From contig CAKOQQ010000005.1 in the NCBI GenBank assembly GCA_934101425.1, positions 62,001 to 126,000 of the forward strand: 64,000 nt of DNA, written 5' to 3'. The stretch comes from an uncultured Bacilli bacterium (lineage in GTDB: Bacteria; Bacillota_I; Bacilli_A; RF39; UBA660). Each line of letters begins with the position of its first letter. Positions within the stretch are counted from its first letter, which is position 1. Positions 54,271 through 61,837 of this stretch are shown one piece after another. The notes under the pieces were generated by a model. That model had not been told where the DNA came from. It did no database searches and was given only the letters and a program-made list of their open reading frames with translations. Both the position numbers and the translations under genes were made by a program.

Positions 54271-54708
54271 TTAGTTAAGTTTATCTTTTACTAATTTACT
54301 TACTAATCCCATATCAGCTTTTCCTTTTAATAAAGGTGTTACTTTTCCCATTACTTTTCCCATATCAGAAGGTATAGACGCTCCTAGCTCACTAATTGCT
54401 CTAGTAACTATAGCATCGATTTCTTCGGTACTTAATTGTTCTGGCATATACTTTTCAAGAACTTTAATTTCTTCAGTAGTTTTACTAATTAAATCTTCTC
54501 TATTACCTTTTTTAAACTCTTCTATTGATTCTTTTCTAGTTTTAATTTGTTTACCAATTACAAGTGCTATATCATCATCTGTTAATTCTTTTTTTGCTTT
54601 AATTTCTTCCATTTGAATAGCACCTTTTACCATTCTTAATGTTTCTAATGTGACTTTATCTTTTTCTTTCATTGCAGTAACTATATCTTTAGCAATTCTA
54701 TCTTTCAT
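54271..54708 (-). CDS. yqeY: GatB/YqeY domain protein
   Basis: 145 residues. Starts MKDRIAKDIVTAMKEKDK, contains TRKESIEEFKKGNR and YMPEQLSTEEI, and ends with GKVMGKVTPLLKGKADMGLVSKLV, all typical of YqeY. Resembles the C-terminal domain of GatB, but its role is not established. It lies directly after rpsU, the standard Firmicute order. Confidence 0.92.
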   Translation of the reverse strand: MKDRIAKDIVTAMKEKDKVTLETLRMVKGAIQMEEIKAKKELTDDDIALVIGKQIKTRKESIEEFKKGNREDLISKTTEEIKVLEKYMPEQLSTEEIDAIVTRAISELGASIPSDMGKVMGKVTPLLKGKADMGLVSKLVKDKLN

Positions 54709-54721
54709 AAATCCTCCTTAA

Positions 54722-54744
54722 AAATAAAGAAGCCTTTAGGCTCC
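54722..54744 (-). terminator. Terminator of rpsU
   Basis: GAGCC TAAA GGCTTC stem on the minus strand followed by a T-rich stretch; overlaps the rpsU stop codon and partly separates it from yqeY. Confidence 0.65.
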
Positions 54745-54938
54745 TAGTAGTTGTTTCTTTCTCTTTTATGTGAATTCTTAATTGCTTCTTTTTTTGCAAT
54801 TCTTTTTTTAACTCCAGGTTTCATATAACCTTCTTGTCTTTCTCTAATAGATTTTAGGGAGCCATCTTTAGCATTTTTTTGTTTGAAAGTTCTTAAAGCA
54901 CCATCAACATTTCCATTACGAACTACTACTTTAGTCAT
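54744..54938 (-). CDS. rpsU: 30S ribosomal protein S21
   Basis: 64 residues. TKVVVRNGNVDGALRTFKQ and KSIRERQEGYMKPGVKKR are typical of S21, followed by a basic tail. It is needed for base pairing of initiation regions with 16S rRNA. Slightly longer than B. subtilis S21 (57). Followed by yqeY. Confidence 0.95.
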   Translation of the reverse strand: MTKVVVRNGNVDGALRTFKQKNAKDGSLKSIRERQEGYMKPGVKKRIAKKEAIKNSHKRERNNY

Positions 54939-55078
54939 TTAATTCCCCTCCCTTCATCATATACACCAACATTATAACACTTCTAATCATTAAAAACAAC
55001 TAAAAAAAAGACATTTTTCTACAAAAATTAGAGGAAATTACTATTTTTTCCTTAATGATAATAATAGGAGGTGAAAAA

Positions 55079-57115
55079 ATGTTGGAAAGTTATCCATTTG
55101 TTAAACAAGAAGATCAAAAAGAATGTGGTCCTGTTTGTTTACAAATGATAATAAAGTATTACAAAGGATATATAGATTTAGAATATTTAAATTATTTATG
55201 CAAAACAAATAAATATGGAACAAATGCCTATAATCTTATAAATGGCGCCAAAGAAATAGGTTTTGATTCATATGCAGTAAAAGCTAATATAGACGAATTA
55301 AAAGGCTCAGTATTTCCTTTAATAGCTCATGTAGTTATAAAAAACAAATATAATCATTATGTAGTAATATATAAAATTAATTATAATAAAAAATATTTAA
55401 TAGTTGCTGATCCTGCTAACAAAATTAAAAAAGTATCATTTGATGAATTTAATACTATATTTAGTAATATAGTAATATTCTTATTCCCAGTAAAAAAAAT
55501 ACCCCAAAATAAAAATGTATCATTAATAAATTATTTATCAAATATACTTATAAATAATTATAAAAGTTTTCTGCCCCTTTTTTTATTATCTTTTATAATT
55601 ACCATTTTTACTATAGTATCATCATTCTATTTTAAAATAATGTTAGATAATTATAATAATAAAAACTACATAATATTAATATTTATATTATTTATAATCT
55701 TTAATTTAATTAAAACTTTAACTAATTATTTCAGAAATAAAGTAACATTTATATTAAATGAAAAAATAGACTTTGATATAACTTGTAATACTTACAAAAA
55801 CATTATAAATCTCCCCTATAATTACTACAAAAATCATACAACTGGTGATGTTATATCAAGAGTTACTAAATTAAATGATATACGAGAATTAATAAATAAA
55901 GTTTTTATATCAATATTTATGGATTTACCTCTTTCGTTAGTATCATTTATAACACTTTATATAATTAGTTCTAAATTATTTTATATAACTATATTACTAT
56001 TACTTTTATATATATTAATAATACTTATTTATATACTTCCCTCTAAAAATATAATAAATAAAATTAATGAAGAAAATAGTAATGTAACTTCTTATTTATA
56101 TGAAACAATAAGTGGTTTTGAAACTGTTAAGGGATTAAATATAAAAGATAAAATAATTAGAACATTTTATAATAAATACTCAAAATTATTAGAAGAAATA
56201 TTTAAATTTAATAACTTAAATAATAACCAAATGTTATTAAAAGAAATAGTATTTAATACTACCAATTTAGTAATTATTTTTACAGGCATTTTATTAATTA
56301 CTAAAAATGAAATAACGATTGGAACACTTATTACATTTAATACTATACTCTCATACTTTTTAGAACCAATAATAAATATATTAAATTTAAATAGCAACAT
56401 CATAGAAGCTAAAACATCACTTAAAAGAGTACTTAATATATTAGAATATAAAAAAGATAATGGCATTATTGATAAACCATTTAATAATATTAAAGTAAGT
56501 AACTTAACTTATAAAATAGATAATAATACTATTATAAATAACTTAAACATAAATATTGAAAAAAGTGAAAAAGTAATGATAATTGGTAGTTCTGGAACTG
56601 GTAAGTCAACCTTATTAAAAATTATTCTTAAATATTATGAAGTTAAAAGAAATAATATATTTTTAAATGATATTGATATAAACGACTATAAAAATAATAG
56701 TATCCATAAAAACATATCATATATATCCCAAAATGAAATACTATTTACAGATACTATTTCAAATAACTTAACTATTTGTAGTAATGAAAAAATAATTGAA
56801 ATATCAAAACTATGTTATATAGATGAAATATTAAAAGATAAAAACTTAGGATATAACTATTTATTAGAAGAAAATGGTTTTAATGTATCAGGAGGTCAAA
56901 AGCAAAGAATTATATTAGCTCGAGCATTACTTAAACCATTTAATATTCTTATAATAGATGAAGGATTAAATGAATTAGACATAGCATTAGAAAGAAAAAT
57001 ATTAAAAAATATATTCAATTATTTTAAAAATAAAACAATAATTATAGTATCACATAGATTAGAAAATAAAGACTTATTTGATAAAATAATAAATTTAGAT
57101 TTATGTATGACGTAG
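55079..57115 (+). CDS. Peptidase-containing ABC exporter (C39, bacteriocin type)
   Basis: 678 residues from the ATG at 55079, 5 bases after AGGAGGTG; an upstream in-frame ATG at 55055 has no such site. Residues 1-125 are a C39 peptidase: Cys16 in QEDQKECGPVCLQM, His93, Asp111 in VADPA. Six membrane helices at about 160-430 follow, then an ATPase with Walker A GSSGTGKS at 503-510, signature VSGGQKQR and Walker B ILIIDEGLNELD. Such proteins cut double-glycine leaders and export the mature peptide. Two peptides with such leaders are encoded directly downstream, with overlapping stop and start codons, so substrate and transporter are linked. Confidence 0.93.
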   Translation: MLESYPFVKQEDQKECGPVCLQMIIKYYKGYIDLEYLNYLCKTNKYGTNAYNLINGAKEIGFDSYAVKANIDELKGSVFPLIAHVVIKNKYNHYVVIYKINYNKKYLIVADPANKIKKVSFDEFNTIFSNIVIFLFPVKKIPQNKNVSLINYLSNILINNYKSFLPLFLLSFIITIFTIVSSFYFKIMLDNYNNKNYIILIFILFIIFNLIKTLTNYFRNKVTFILNEKIDFDITCNTYKNIINLPYNYYKNHTTGDVISRVTKLNDIRELINKVFISIFMDLPLSLVSFITLYIISSKLFYITILLLLLYILIILIYILPSKNIINKINEENSNVTSYLYETISGFETVKGLNIKDKIIRTFYNKYSKLLEEIFKFNNLNNNQMLLKEIVFNTTNLVIIFTGILLITKNEITIGTLITFNTILSYFLEPIINILNLNSNIIEAKTSLKRVLNILEYKKDNGIIDKPFNNIKVSNLTYKIDNNTIINNLNINIEKSEKVMIIGSSGTGKSTLLKIILKYYEVKRNNIFLNDIDINDYKNNSIHKNISYISQNEILFTDTISNNLTICSNEKIIEISKLCYIDEILKDKNLGYNYLLEENGFNVSGGQKQRIILARALLKPFNILIIDEGLNELDIALERKILKNIFNYFKNKTIIIVSHRLENKDLFDKIINLDLCMT

Positions 57116-57558
57116 ATATATTTAAAAACTATAATGTTATTTTAAATAAAACTAATAAGAAATATATTTTAATCTACATTACTATAATTATGATGCTTAT
57201 AATAATATTTATTTATATTTCATTAAATTATAAATATGAAAAAAAATATTACACAACTGGACAAGTTATAATTTATGATAATAAATATTATATTAAAACT
57301 TATATAGAAGAAGATAAAATTAATATAATCTATAATAATTTAATATTTGATAATGATAATACCAAATATAAAATAAAATCACTTGGTGATGAATATTTTA
57401 TATTTAATAATAAAAAATATTATGAAGTAAATTTATTATTTGATTTAGATTATAAATATTTAATAAATAATAATATATTAGAACTATATTTTATAGAAGA
57501 AAAAACCACATTATTTAAAAGTTTTATAAATAAAATAAAGAAAGGAATGAATAAGTGA
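57103..57558 (+). CDS. Short HlyD-like accessory protein of the bacteriocin exporter
   Basis: 151 residues. One membrane helix at about 22-44, then KYYTTGQVIIYDNKYYIKTYIEEDKI and further beta strands, and a basic C-terminal helix (ELYFIEEKTTLFKSFINKIKKG). This resembles the beta-barrel and C-terminal parts of HlyD/LcnD-type accessory proteins but lacks the long coiled coil, as expected where there is no outer membrane. Overlaps the exporter gene by 13 bases. Function as exporter partner is inferred from position; an immunity role is an alternative. Confidence 0.65.
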   Translation: MYDVDIFKNYNVILNKTNKKYILIYITIIMMLIIIFIYISLNYKYEKKYYTTGQVIIYDNKYYIKTYIEEDKINIIYNNLIFDNDNTKYKIKSLGDEYFIFNNKKYYEVNLLFDLDYKYLINNNILELYFIEEKTTLFKSFINKIKKGMNK

Positions 57559-57689
57559 GAAAAATAGAAGATAAAGAACTTACTAAAATAAATGGTGGTG
57601 GATTAGGATTATGGGCACTTGGTGCTTCTGTTGTATTTTTTATAGGAGTTATAGATGGTTATATTAGACCACTTAAATGTAATAAATGA
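57555..57689 (+). CDS. Double-glycine bacteriocin-like peptide 1
   Basis: 44 residues from a GTG at 57555 that overlaps the previous TGA stop; AGAAAGGA lies about 9 bases before it. Leader MRKIEDKELTKINGG has the double-glycine pattern (ELTXIXGG), giving cleavage after Gly15. The core is GLGLWALGASVVFFIGVIDGYIRPLKCNK (residues 16-44 include a GXXXG-like helix and one Cys42). It resembles class II bacteriocins; the stop overlaps the start of peptide 2 as ATGA, so the two are coupled and may work as a two-peptide pair. Confidence 0.8.
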   Translation: MRKIEDKELTKINGGGLGLWALGASVVFFIGVIDGYIRPLKCNK

Positions 57690-57853
57690 CAAAAATAAAA
57701 GATAATGATTTATATAATATAGTTGGTGGAGCATCAATTACAGGTACATTTTTAAGTGCATTAGCTAAAAGTGTTACAACAATATATAATTTAGGCAGAT
57801 CACTTGGATCATCCCTTAGAAGGGCTATAAGTGGTAGAATCTGTAGTTTATAA
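57686..57853 (+). CDS. Double-glycine bacteriocin-like peptide 2
   Basis: 55 residues. Leader MTKIKDNDLYNIVGG with cleavage expected after Gly15, then a 40-residue core starting ASITGTFLSALAK and ending RRAISGRICSL. The core has small residues spaced for helix packing, a basic C-terminal part (RSLGSSLRRAISGR) and one Cys53. Its ATG overlaps the stop of peptide 1. No known bacteriocin was recognised. Together with peptide 1 it is the presumed cargo of the C39 exporter. Confidence 0.78.
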   Translation: MTKIKDNDLYNIVGGASITGTFLSALAKSVTTIYNLGRSLGSSLRRAISGRICSL

Positions 57854-58004
57854 CTTTATTAAAAAATATAAAAATATAATCCTTATAATCTTATCACCAT
57901 TTATAATAACATTAATATCCTTACTAATTAAAATATTATTTTTAAGTGGTAATATAATTGGCACTTATATTAGAATAATATCTGAAAATGGTGTATGTAT
58001 ATAA
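57831..58004 (+). CDS. Possible immunity protein, 57-residue membrane peptide
   Basis: GTG start at 57831, inside the end of peptide 2 in another frame, with AGAAGGG six bases before it. The product begins VVESVVYNFIKKYKN, has one or two hydrophobic segments (IILIILSPFIITLISLLIKILFL spans about 16-38), and ends SENGVCI. No double-glycine leader. Position after the two peptides and small membrane form suit an immunity protein; confidence is limited by the short length and GTG start. Confidence 0.5.
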   Translation: MVESVVYNFIKKYKNIILIILSPFIITLISLLIKILFLSGNIIGTYIRIISENGVCI

Positions 58005-58036
58005 AAAAAATATCAGTTTAAAACTGATATTTTTTA
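58005..58036. terminator. Bidirectional terminator between bacteriocin locus and pilin-Hint gene
   Basis: AAAAAATATCAGTTT and its complement around a 1-2 base centre, A run before and T run after; serves both convergent units. Confidence 0.85.
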
Positions 58037-59143
58037 ATTAGATGTTCTACTTGGCGTAGATTGTGCATTATGTACTAAGAATTCATATTCTGTTATTAGA
58101 TAATTATGATTATTTTCTACAGTAAAGTTATATACATTTACTGGTTTATCTAATTTAACCTTTCTTATTGTCTTTATCTTCATACTACCTTTTAGGCTAT
58201 ATAAAGTATCTCCTACTTTTAAATCATAAGCTCTAACCCAACCTTTATCAAGTACATAATATTCATGTTTTTCTGTTGATTTAATTACTTCACCATTAGT
58301 TGTAGTTATTTCATATAATGTATCATTTTGACTAATCATAGTATCTGTTACAAGACTTAGTTCTCTTAAACTTGTAGTTAAATTTATAGCGTATACATAG
58401 TCACCAATTTTAATATCTTCAATATTCTTAAGTCCATCTTTAGTAAGTACTTTTGTTCCTGCTACAAAACATGTTGATACTGTAAATGTTCCTGTTTTTG
58501 TTGCAATATTTCCATTATTATCTTCACTTTCAATTTTGTAAGTATTAGATGTTTTTGATGTAGTAGCTGAATATGTTAAATTTGAACCACTATATACTAA
58601 AGTATCATTTACATAATATCTTATTTGTTTTATTCCAGAAGAATCGCTTGTTACTACTGTTATTGTATAGTTAAATGCTACTGTATTTGTTACTGTAACA
58701 TTTAATGTTGGTGCTACTGTATCTTTTTCTTCTACTGGTGGAGTTGGCACTTCTGTACTAGTTACATCACAAGCATCAATACTCACTTTTTCACTTGTAC
58801 TAGTTCCATCACTTTTTATTTCTACACAGTATCCTGATATATACATTTTCCCGTATGCTATTCCATCTTCGTTAAATTGCATATATCCTTTGGTTGGTTT
58901 TTCTCCACTATAAGTTAATTCATTACTAGATAAATCAACACCTGTTATTTCTTCATCTTTATCTAAATTACTTGCATAATATTTTTCTGCTATTTTTTTT
59001 ATCATTATAGCGTCGTTTTCTGCACTCTTCTTTTTGGCACTATCTACTGATTTTTTTACGGCTGGTACTGCTATTAGTAGTATTACTGATAATATTACTA
59101 TTACTGCGAGTAACTCTACTAATGTAAATCCTTTCTTTTTCAT
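58034..59143 (-). CDS. Prepilin-like protein with Ig-like and Hint (autocleaving) domains
   Basis: 369 residues from the ATG at 59143, after GAGGGAGAAAGT; an earlier ATG lies before that site. MKKKGFTLVELLAVIVILSV is a prepilin signal (cleavage after Gly5, Glu10 at +5). Residues 1-115 match the protein at 13.2 kb, including GKMYISGYC. Residues 140-222 are Ig-like. From Cys225 (CFVAGTKVLTKDG) to HN at 358-359 is a Hint domain with T290-XX-H293. Only ten residues follow (AQSTPSRTSN). Ala360 cannot take part in splicing, so only cleavage is possible. Pretoxin Hint domains normally precede a toxin, which is absent here. Confidence 0.85.
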   Translation of the reverse strand: MKKKGFTLVELLAVIVILSVILLIAVPAVKKSVDSAKKKSAENDAIMIKKIAEKYYASNLDKDEEITGVDLSSNELTYSGEKPTKGYMQFNEDGIAYGKMYISGYCVEIKSDGTSTSEKVSIDACDVTSTEVPTPPVEEKDTVAPTLNVTVTNTVAFNYTITVVTSDSSGIKQIRYYVNDTLVYSGSNLTYSATTSKTSNTYKIESEDNNGNIATKTGTFTVSTCFVAGTKVLTKDGLKNIEDIKIGDYVYAINLTTSLRELSLVTDTMISQNDTLYEITTTNGEVIKSTEKHEYYVLDKGWVRAYDLKVGDTLYSLKGSMKIKTIRKVKLDKPVNVYNFTVENNHNYLITEYEFLVHNAQSTPSRTSN

Positions 59144-59173
59144 ACTTTCTCCCTCTATCATTTTTAATAAGAA

Positions 59174-59217
59174 ACCAAAAAACACAAAACTATAGGAAAT
59201 TCCTAGTTCTTGTGATT
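59174..59217 (-). terminator. Attenuator-like terminator before the pilin-Hint gene
   Basis: Minus strand CACAAGAACTAGGAA pairs with TTCCTATAGTTTTGTG, followed by six T and the pilin ribosome binding site. The stem is nearly identical to that at 14.24 kb and again includes the end of a short reading frame. Confidence 0.75.
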
Positions 59218-59295
59218 TATATATATGACTAATTTTTTAGTTAGTAAATATCCTCCCTCACAAATATAAGAAGTATTATAATTTATATTAGCCAT
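59203..59295 (-). CDS. 30-codon leader frame upstream of pilin-Hint gene (copy B)
   Basis: Encodes MANINYNTSYICEGG and, after a variable middle (YLLTKK), LVIYINHKN. It matches copy A at 14.3 kb at both ends, and starts after the same AAGGAAGTGA. The stop codon lies in the 5' arm of the terminator stem. GAAGTAT before the ATG can pair with ATACTTC at codons 7-9, so an RNA structure is also possible. No G run here: the corresponding codons are GAG GGA GGA. Confidence 0.55.
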   Translation of the reverse strand: MANINYNTSYICEGGYLLTKKLVIYINHKN

Positions 59296-59319
59296 ATACT
59301 TCACTTCCTTACTATATTA

Positions 59320-59348
59320 AGTATAATATTTTTTATTTTATTTGTAAA
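59320..59348 (-). promoter_or_regulatory. Promoter of leader frame copy B
   Basis: Minus strand TTTACA (59348-59343), 17-base spacer, TATACT (59325-59320). Same position relative to the leader frame as the consensus promoter of copy A, so the whole cassette is conserved. Confidence 0.65.
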
Positions 59349-59350
59349 TA

Positions 59351-61099
59351 TTATTCTAATATTGCTTTTATTCTTCTTACTCCAGATGAACTTGCTTCTT
59401 CTTTTACTATTTTAAAGTGACCTAGTTCACTAGTATTTTTAACATGTGGTCCACCACATAATTCATGTGATATATCTCCAATACTATAAACTGTTACAAT
59501 ATCAGGATATTTTTCTATAAACATACATTCAGCTCCAGAATTAATAGCTTCTTCTTTACTCATTTCTTTTACAGTTACATCTAATCCTTCACTAATCCAT
59601 TCATTTACTAAATTTTCTACTTTAGTTTTTTCTTCATCTGTAAGTTTATGATCACAAGAGAAGTCAAATCTCATTCTTTCTGTAGTTATATTACTACCTT
59701 TTTGATGTACATTTTTATCTACTACTGCTTTTAATGCTGCATTAAGCAAATGTGTTGCTGTATGGTATTTAGTTTCTATTTCACTATTACCTGCAAGGCC
59801 ACCTTTAAATTTTTCTTTTGATCCTGCTCTTGATAATTCTTGATGAGCTTTAAATTTTTCTTTAAATCCTATAGTATCTACTTCTATACCTTTTTCTTTT
59901 GAAAGTTCTACAGTAAGTTCTATAGGGAATCCATATGTATCATATAATTTAAATGCTAAATCTTTATTTAATATTTTATCTTCTAAATTATTAGTAATTT
60001 TCTCAAATTCTTTAAGACCTTTTTCAAGCGTTCTATTAAATTTTATTTTTTCATTAGTAAGTACTTCTAATACAACATCTTTATTTTTAACTAATTCACT
60101 ATAATATTTATCATATTTAGAAATAATTATATTTGCGATTTCTACTTCCCAATTACTATTAACATCTATATTTAATTTTCTTACATGTCTTATAGCTCTT
60201 CTAATAAGTCTTCTTAAAATATATCCTTGATCTGTATTAGATGGTTTTATTCCAGCATCATCAGCTGATATAAATACAGCAGTTCTAATATGGTCTGCTA
60301 TTATTCTCATACTTTCTTTATTATCTTCATATTTTAAATTAGATAATTCTTCTATTTTAGCTATGACATCTTTCCAAATAGATGTCATATAATTATCATT
60401 TACGCCTTCTAATATAGCGGTTACTCTTTCTACTCCCATACCTGTATCTACATTTTTATGTGGAAGTTCAGTAATATTGCCATTAGTATCTTTATTATAT
60501 TGCATAAATACATTATTCCATATTTCTACCCATCTATCATCTTCTGGATCAAATACTTCTGGCATTTCATCATTACTTCTAAAATAGAATATTTCAGTAT
60601 CTGGTCCACATGGTCCTGATTCTCCAGCTATCCAAAAGTTATCTAATTCTGTCTTAGCAATTCTTTTTTCACTTATTCCTAAACTTTTCCATATTTCTAT
60701 TGATTCAGTATCTTCTCCTATTAGGTCATTACCTTTAAATACCGTTACTGCTAAACGTTCTTTTGGCATTTTAAGTACTTTTGTTAAAAATTCAAAAGAC
60801 CAACTGATACTTTCTTTTTTAAAGTAATCTCCTAAGCTCCAATTACCTAACATTTCGAAGAATGTATGATGTGTTGTATCACCTATACTTTCTAAGTCAT
60901 TAGTTCTAACACACTTTTGATAGTCTACTAATCTTTTTCCATATGGATGTGGTTGTCCCATTAAATATGGAATTAATGGTTGCATTCCAGCTGTATTAAA
61001 TAATACTGATGGATCATTTTCTGGTATAACTGGTGCAGATGGAATTTGTTTGTGTTCTTTACTTATAAAAAAATCTATATATAAATCTTTAATATTCAT
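59351..61099 (-). CDS. alaS: Alanyl-tRNA synthetase, short form without C-Ala domain
   Basis: 582 residues against about 870 in most bacteria. Catalytic core intact: FNTAGMQPLIPYL, RTNDLESIG, HHTFFEMLGNWSLGDYF, GGGVER-type motif VDTGMGVERV, and tRNA-recognition region. The editing domain keeps its zinc ligands HTATH and CGGPH. The protein stops right after the editing domain (SSSGVRRIKAILE), so the oligomerisation and C-Ala domain is missing. Short AlaRS forms exist in reduced lineages. Transcribed with the kinase gene upstream, behind an alanine-type T-box. Confidence 0.9.
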   Translation of the reverse strand: MNIKDLYIDFFISKEHKQIPSAPVIPENDPSVLFNTAGMQPLIPYLMGQPHPYGKRLVDYQKCVRTNDLESIGDTTHHTFFEMLGNWSLGDYFKKESISWSFEFLTKVLKMPKERLAVTVFKGNDLIGEDTESIEIWKSLGISEKRIAKTELDNFWIAGESGPCGPDTEIFYFRSNDEMPEVFDPEDDRWVEIWNNVFMQYNKDTNGNITELPHKNVDTGMGVERVTAILEGVNDNYMTSIWKDVIAKIEELSNLKYEDNKESMRIIADHIRTAVFISADDAGIKPSNTDQGYILRRLIRRAIRHVRKLNIDVNSNWEVEIANIIISKYDKYYSELVKNKDVVLEVLTNEKIKFNRTLEKGLKEFEKITNNLEDKILNKDLAFKLYDTYGFPIELTVELSKEKGIEVDTIGFKEKFKAHQELSRAGSKEKFKGGLAGNSEIETKYHTATHLLNAALKAVVDKNVHQKGSNITTERMRFDFSCDHKLTDEEKTKVENLVNEWISEGLDVTVKEMSKEEAINSGAECMFIEKYPDIVTVYSIGDISHELCGGPHVKNTSELGHFKIVKEEASSSGVRRIKAILE

Positions 61100-61644
61100 T
61101 ATTTCACTTCCTTTAATATATTTTCTACTTTTACTTTTAAATCTTCTATTGTTGAATCATTGATTATTTCATAATCATAATCAGTATAATCATCTAAATC
61201 TGTTTCTGTAATATGATTTTGTTGTTCTTTAGTAAGGCCATTATCAAAATTTGGTCTAACTACTTTAATAACATATACATTATCAAATTCTTTTTTAGGC
61301 ATCATTACTTCTGGTTTTAATCTAGCGTCTGAAATAGTTACTACATCATAAAAGTATGAATATACTTTTAAATCTTCTATTGTTCTTTTTACAAAGAATA
61401 AAGGATCTATTTGATTTCTAATTATTTCAGTACCTAATTCTTGTAATAAACCTCTAGGTTTTGTTTCATTATCCATTCCATCCCATCCACTAATTTTTTT
61501 AGCGTATTCTTTTAGTGATGAAGATATTTGTAAATTTATAACTTTTTCATTTTTATAGTATTCTTCTATAATACCTGCTACAGTATCTTTTCCATGTCTG
61601 GCTTTACCATAAATTATAAATATTTTTGTATTTTTCTTTTCCAT
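61099..61644 (-). CDS. P-loop nucleotide kinase, dNMP-kinase-like
   Basis: 181 residues. Walker A GKARHGKDT at about 13-21, then YAKKISGWDGMDNETKPRGLLQELG, a substrate segment seen in phage-type deoxynucleoside monophosphate kinases and related AAA proteins, TISDARLKPE, and a C-terminal NDSTIEDLKVKV as in dephospho-CoA/dNMP kinases. Substrate not certain. Its stop overlaps the alaS start by one base and it lies between the T-box and alaS, so it should be induced when charged tRNA-Ala is low, which is odd for such a kinase. Confidence 0.65.
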   Translation of the reverse strand: MEKKNTKIFIIYGKARHGKDTVAGIIEEYYKNEKVINLQISSSLKEYAKKISGWDGMDNETKPRGLLQELGTEIIRNQIDPLFFVKRTIEDLKVYSYFYDVVTISDARLKPEVMMPKKEFDNVYVIKVVRPNFDNGLTKEQQNHITETDLDDYTDYDYEIINDSTIEDLKVKVENILKEVK

Positions 61645-61657
61645 AATTCCTCCTATA

Positions 61658-61835
61658 TAAAAACCACGACTTTCCTAGGAACGAAAAGCCGTGGTACCAT
61701 CCTAATTTTACTTAATTATAATAACGAGTTTCCCCGGTAGCTATTAACTACACTCCGAAGTAGCTTTCAATTATATCTTATACTAATTTACACCAACCAT
61801 TAGTTCTCTATAATAATTTATAATTTACTTTTCTT
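61658..61835 (-). promoter_or_regulatory. T-box riboswitch, probably alanine-specific
   Basis: The leader carries the T-box core AGGATGGTACCACGG (61703-61689), whose UGGU bulge fits the ACCA end of tRNA-Ala. The specifier region GAAAGCTAC has GCU at 61764-61762, an Ala codon. A terminator stem (ACCACGGC... with GTCGTGGTTTTT) ends at 61658. Uncharged tRNA-Ala would favour the antiterminator and expression of the kinase and alaS genes. Confidence 0.88.
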
Positions 61836-61837
61836 CA

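Noticed and set aside
55079..55453. Double-glycine leaders of the pilin leader frames (GGG, EGG) as cargo of the C39 exporter
   Set aside because: The MAN..YNTSYIC peptides lack the hydrophobic leader pattern before the glycines, and copy B has no GG at an equal distance in a leader context; the terminator overlap points to regulation instead.
57103..57558. Accessory gene as a truncated pseudogene of a full HlyD
   Set aside because: It has a complete frame with its own overlaps at both ends, and short forms without coiled coil are expected in Gram-positive exporters.
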